Assembly (NCBI GenBank): GCA_013153205.1
Contig: JAADEW010000108.1
Span: 1-15,287 of the forward strand
Reading direction: 5' to 3'
Length of the DNA: 15,287 bases
Source: Deferribacteres bacterium
GTDB lineage: Bacteria > Thermosulfidibacterota > Thermosulfidibacteria > Thermosulfidibacterales > Thermosulfidibacteraceae
In this document: positions 13,618 through 15,287 of the stretch, one piece after another
How the letters are laid out: each line of letters opens with the position of its first letter
Numbering within the stretch: position 1 is the stretch's first letter
Notes under the pieces: generated by a model
What the model was told of the DNA's origin: nothing
Database searches by the model: none
Seen by the model: only the letters and a program-made list of their open reading frames with translations
Made by a program: the position numbers and the translations under genes

Positions 13618-14823
13618 ATGAGCCTGAGAGAGATTCTGGAAAGATACATGGAGCTTGTGCCGGAAAAAGAGCTGACCGAAAGGGTCAAAAAATTCCAGAA
13701 AAGCCTGAACGCAGACATTGCGTTAATCGTTCACCCGCCTGACATCTACTACTTTTCGGGAAGCAAACAGGAAGGAGTCTTCCTCATCCCTAAAGAAGGT
13801 GCTCCCGCCTTTTTAGTGCTGAAACACCTTGAGAGAGCAAAGGCAGAAAGCCCCTTTGAAGTGGTGGAGCTCGGCTCCCTCAAAAAGGTGGGAGAAAAGA
13901 TAAAAGAGCTGGGCTTTTCCGCCAACAGCGTTGCCACGGAGCTTGATGTTATCAGCCTCAACCTCTTCAACAGGCTCAAAAAAGCCCTCCCTGAGGCGGA
14001 GTTTACCGACGCATCCGGATTAATAAGAGGTCTGAAGGCGATAAAATCCCGGTGGGAGATAGATGTCCTCAAAAAAGCCGCAGAGATAGTCAAAGCGGGC
14101 TACAAAGCGGCTCTGGACAACCTCAAAGAAGGAATAACGGAAGTGGAGCTGAACGCATTAGCCATATGCGAGATGAGAAAGCTTGGACATGAATCCGGCG
14201 AGGTGATGAGGGGAGCAAGAATGGAAGGCTTTCTGGGACACATATTGTCCGGAGAAGCCGCCGCAGTGCCGAGCTACGCCAACGCCCCGCTAAACGGCGT
14301 GGGCCTTTCTCCAGCCATGCCGGCGGGACCAAGCAGAAAGAGGATAGCAAGAGGAGAGCCTGTCATATTTGACTTTTTCGGAACATACATGGGCTACCTC
14401 GTTGACATGACGAGAACCTTTGGACTTGCCCCGCTCGACCGGAAGTTTAAAGAGGCTTACCGCGTGGTTGAGGAGATACACGCATACCTGAGAGAAAACC
14501 TGAAAGAGGGTGCAAACGGAGCCGTTATATTTGACGAGGTGGTGAAGATAGCCGCCTCAAGCGGATACGGAGAGTTTTTCATGGGATACGGCAGGGACAG
14601 GGTGAACTTCATAGGACACGGGGTAGGAACGGAGATAAACGAGTTTCCGTTCATTGCGAAAAGGCTTGACATGGAGCTCAAATCCGGCATGGTGGTTGCC
14701 GTGGAGCCCAAATTCATCTTCCCGAAAGAAGGAGCAGTGGGGCTTGAGAACACCTATCTCATCACGAAAGAGAAAGCCGTATCCCTGACCGATGCCCCCG
14801 AAGAGTTGATGGAATTGAAATAA
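13618..14823 (+). CDS. M24 family (Xaa-Pro dipeptidase/aminopeptidase P-like) metallopeptidase
   Basis: This 401-residue protein has the two-domain creatinase/aminopeptidase layout. The N-terminal domain covers about 1-150 (LIVHPPDIYYFSGSKQEG and so on); the C-terminal 'pita-bread' domain covers about 160-395. All five expected dinuclear-metal ligands are present: Asp252 (IFDFFG), Asp263 (YLVDMTRTF), His334 (GHGVGTE), Glu363 (VEPKF) and Glu377 (GLENTYL). However, the His usually found in the VHE segment is Asn341 (EINEF), and the substrate-pocket His after a conserved Pro is Ser219 (VPSY). The fold is therefore certain but Xaa-Pro peptidase activity is not; a variant subfamily with other substrates is possible. 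It starts at ATG 13618 behind a strong ribosome-binding site. It is followed by htpX after 42 nt. Confidence 0.9.
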   Translation: MSLREILERYMELVPEKELTERVKKFQKSLNADIALIVHPPDIYYFSGSKQEGVFLIPKEGAPAFLVLKHLERAKAESPFEVVELGSLKKVGEKIKELGFSANSVATELDVISLNLFNRLKKALPEAEFTDASGLIRGLKAIKSRWEIDVLKKAAEIVKAGYKAALDNLKEGITEVELNALAICEMRKLGHESGEVMRGARMEGFLGHILSGEAAAVPSYANAPLNGVGLSPAMPAGPSRKRIARGEPVIFDFFGTYMGYLVDMTRTFGLAPLDRKFKEAYRVVEEIHAYLRENLKEGANGAVIFDEVVKIAASSGYGEFFMGYGRDRVNFIGHGVGTEINEFPFIAKRLDMELKSGMVVAVEPKFIFPKEGAVGLENTYLITKEKAVSLTDAPEELMELK

Positions 14824-14843
14824 GTCCATATTTTTATTCTAAA
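14815..14843 (+). promoter_or_regulatory. Possible htpX promoter
   Basis: TTGAAA (14815-14820, 5/6) is 17 bp from TCTAAA (14838-14843, 4/6). The predicted start near 14850 would leave a short leader containing GGAGGA (14855-14860). A second, overlapping choice is TTGATG (14806-14811) with TATTTT (14829-14834). The -35 boxes fall in the last codons of the M24 gene, and the AT-rich gap supports a promoter here. Confidence 0.4.
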
Positions 14844-14865
14844 CCACTGCGGTTGGAGGAATGAC

Positions 14866-15287
14866 ATGAAAAACCAGATTAAGACCTTCATCTTCTTGAG
14901 CATACTGACGGTGTGCTTTATCCTGATAGGCGACCTGATAGGTGGACGCTCCGGCATGGTGATAGCGTTTATTTTCGCCATGATAATGAACTTCCTCTCC
15001 TACTGGTTCAGCGACAAAATCGTCCTTGCCATGTATAGGGCGAGACAGGTTTCCGAATCGGAAGCCCCCGAGCTTTACAGGATTGTGAGGACCCTCTGCC
15101 AGAGGGCAAACCTCCCCATGCCGAGGATATACATCATACCCACGGCAACCCCCAACGCCTTTGCAACGGGCAGAAGTCCCAAACACGCCGCCGTTGCCGT
15201 AACGGAAGGGATACTCAACCTCCTGTCTGAAGAGGAGCTCATGGGCGTTCTGGGACACGAACTTGCCCACATCAAACACTACGATAT
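14866..15287 (+). CDS. htpX: Membrane zinc metalloprotease HtpX (M48), 3' end cut by window edge
   Basis: HtpX is a membrane-bound zinc endopeptidase that degrades damaged membrane proteins under stress, working alongside FtsH. About 140 codons are visible. Two N-terminal membrane segments are clear (about residues 7-25 and 30-48). A basic stretch with the family-like MYRAR follows, then ELYRIVRTLCQRANLPMPRIYIIPTATPNAFATGRSP, a hallmark of HtpX. The zinc motif HELAH is at 131-135, with Glu132 catalytic, and is intact. The third zinc ligand and the later membrane segments lie beyond the window. ATG 14866 is chosen because GGAGGA ends 5 nt upstream; the ATG at 14861 meets an in-frame TGA two codons later. 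Confidence 0.95.
   Translation, partial: MKNQIKTFIFLSILTVCFILIGDLIGGRSGMVIAFIFAMIMNFLSYWFSDKIVLAMYRARQVSESEAPELYRIVRTLCQRANLPMPRIYIIPTATPNAFATGRSPKHAAVAVTEGILNLLSEEELMGVLGHELAHIKHYD

Noticed and set aside
14861..14869. ATGACATGA as a two-codon upstream reading frame before htpX
   Set aside because: The first ATG directly abuts the GGAGGA ribosome-binding site, too close for normal initiation; chance overlap is the simpler reading.
1..15287. Mobile elements, CRISPR arrays, tRNA/rRNA genes, riboswitches
   Set aside because: No direct repeat arrays, transposase or integrase motifs, tRNA-like cloverleaf or long structured leader were seen; intergenic spaces are almost all under 90 nt.

Overview
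This window looks like an ordinary, gene-dense stretch of chromosome from a thermophilic bacterium, most likely in or near the Aquificota (a Desulfurobacteriaceae/Thermovibrio-like lineage; inference only). Four things point that way: heavy use of AGA/AGG arginine and ATA isoleucine codons, Lys/Glu-rich proteins, very short or negative intergenic distances, and a TrmB with a thermophile-type C-terminal extension. I see no insertion sequence, phage gene, CRISPR array, tRNA or rRNA. Base and codon use look uniform by eye, so nothing suggests recent transfer.

Layout, left to right. (1) Positions 1-1071, minus strand: a small unrecognised gene followed by trmB, which runs off the left edge. (2) Positions 1105-5472, plus strand: a tightly packed operon of ftsY (with an unusual N-terminal helical-repeat extension), a secreted lytic transglycosylase, thiL and a class III-type sirtuin. 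A separate bifunctional (p)ppGpp synthetase/hydrolase gene (rel, 5544-7706) follows, with its own good promoter. (3) Positions 7720-7914, minus strand: rpmB (ribosomal protein L28), convergent with rel. (4) Positions 7999-10612, plus strand: a three-gene operon joined by ATGA overlaps, made of a DUF763 protein, a PP-loop tRNA-thiolase-like protein with a predicted iron-sulfur cysteine set, and plsY. (5) Positions 10621-13568, minus strand: kamA-like radical SAM gene, tlyA and eno, with overlapping ends and a strong intrinsic terminator lying inside the 3' end of the convergent plsY. (6) Positions 13618-15287, plus strand: an M24 metallopeptidase-like gene and the 5' part of htpX, cut by the window edge.

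Most genes are housekeeping: protein targeting, cell-wall turnover, thiamine and phospholipid synthesis, glycolysis, stringent response, RNA modification and membrane protein quality control. The more unusual material is the TPR-FtsY fusion, the DUF763/PP-loop pair (the best candidate for undescribed biology), the apparently leaderless starts of two genes, a KamA homologue with a shortened cofactor-lysine loop, an M24 protein lacking two catalytic-type histidines, and regulatory signals packed inside neighbouring coding sequences. I do not see a convincing new multi-gene defence or mobile system here.
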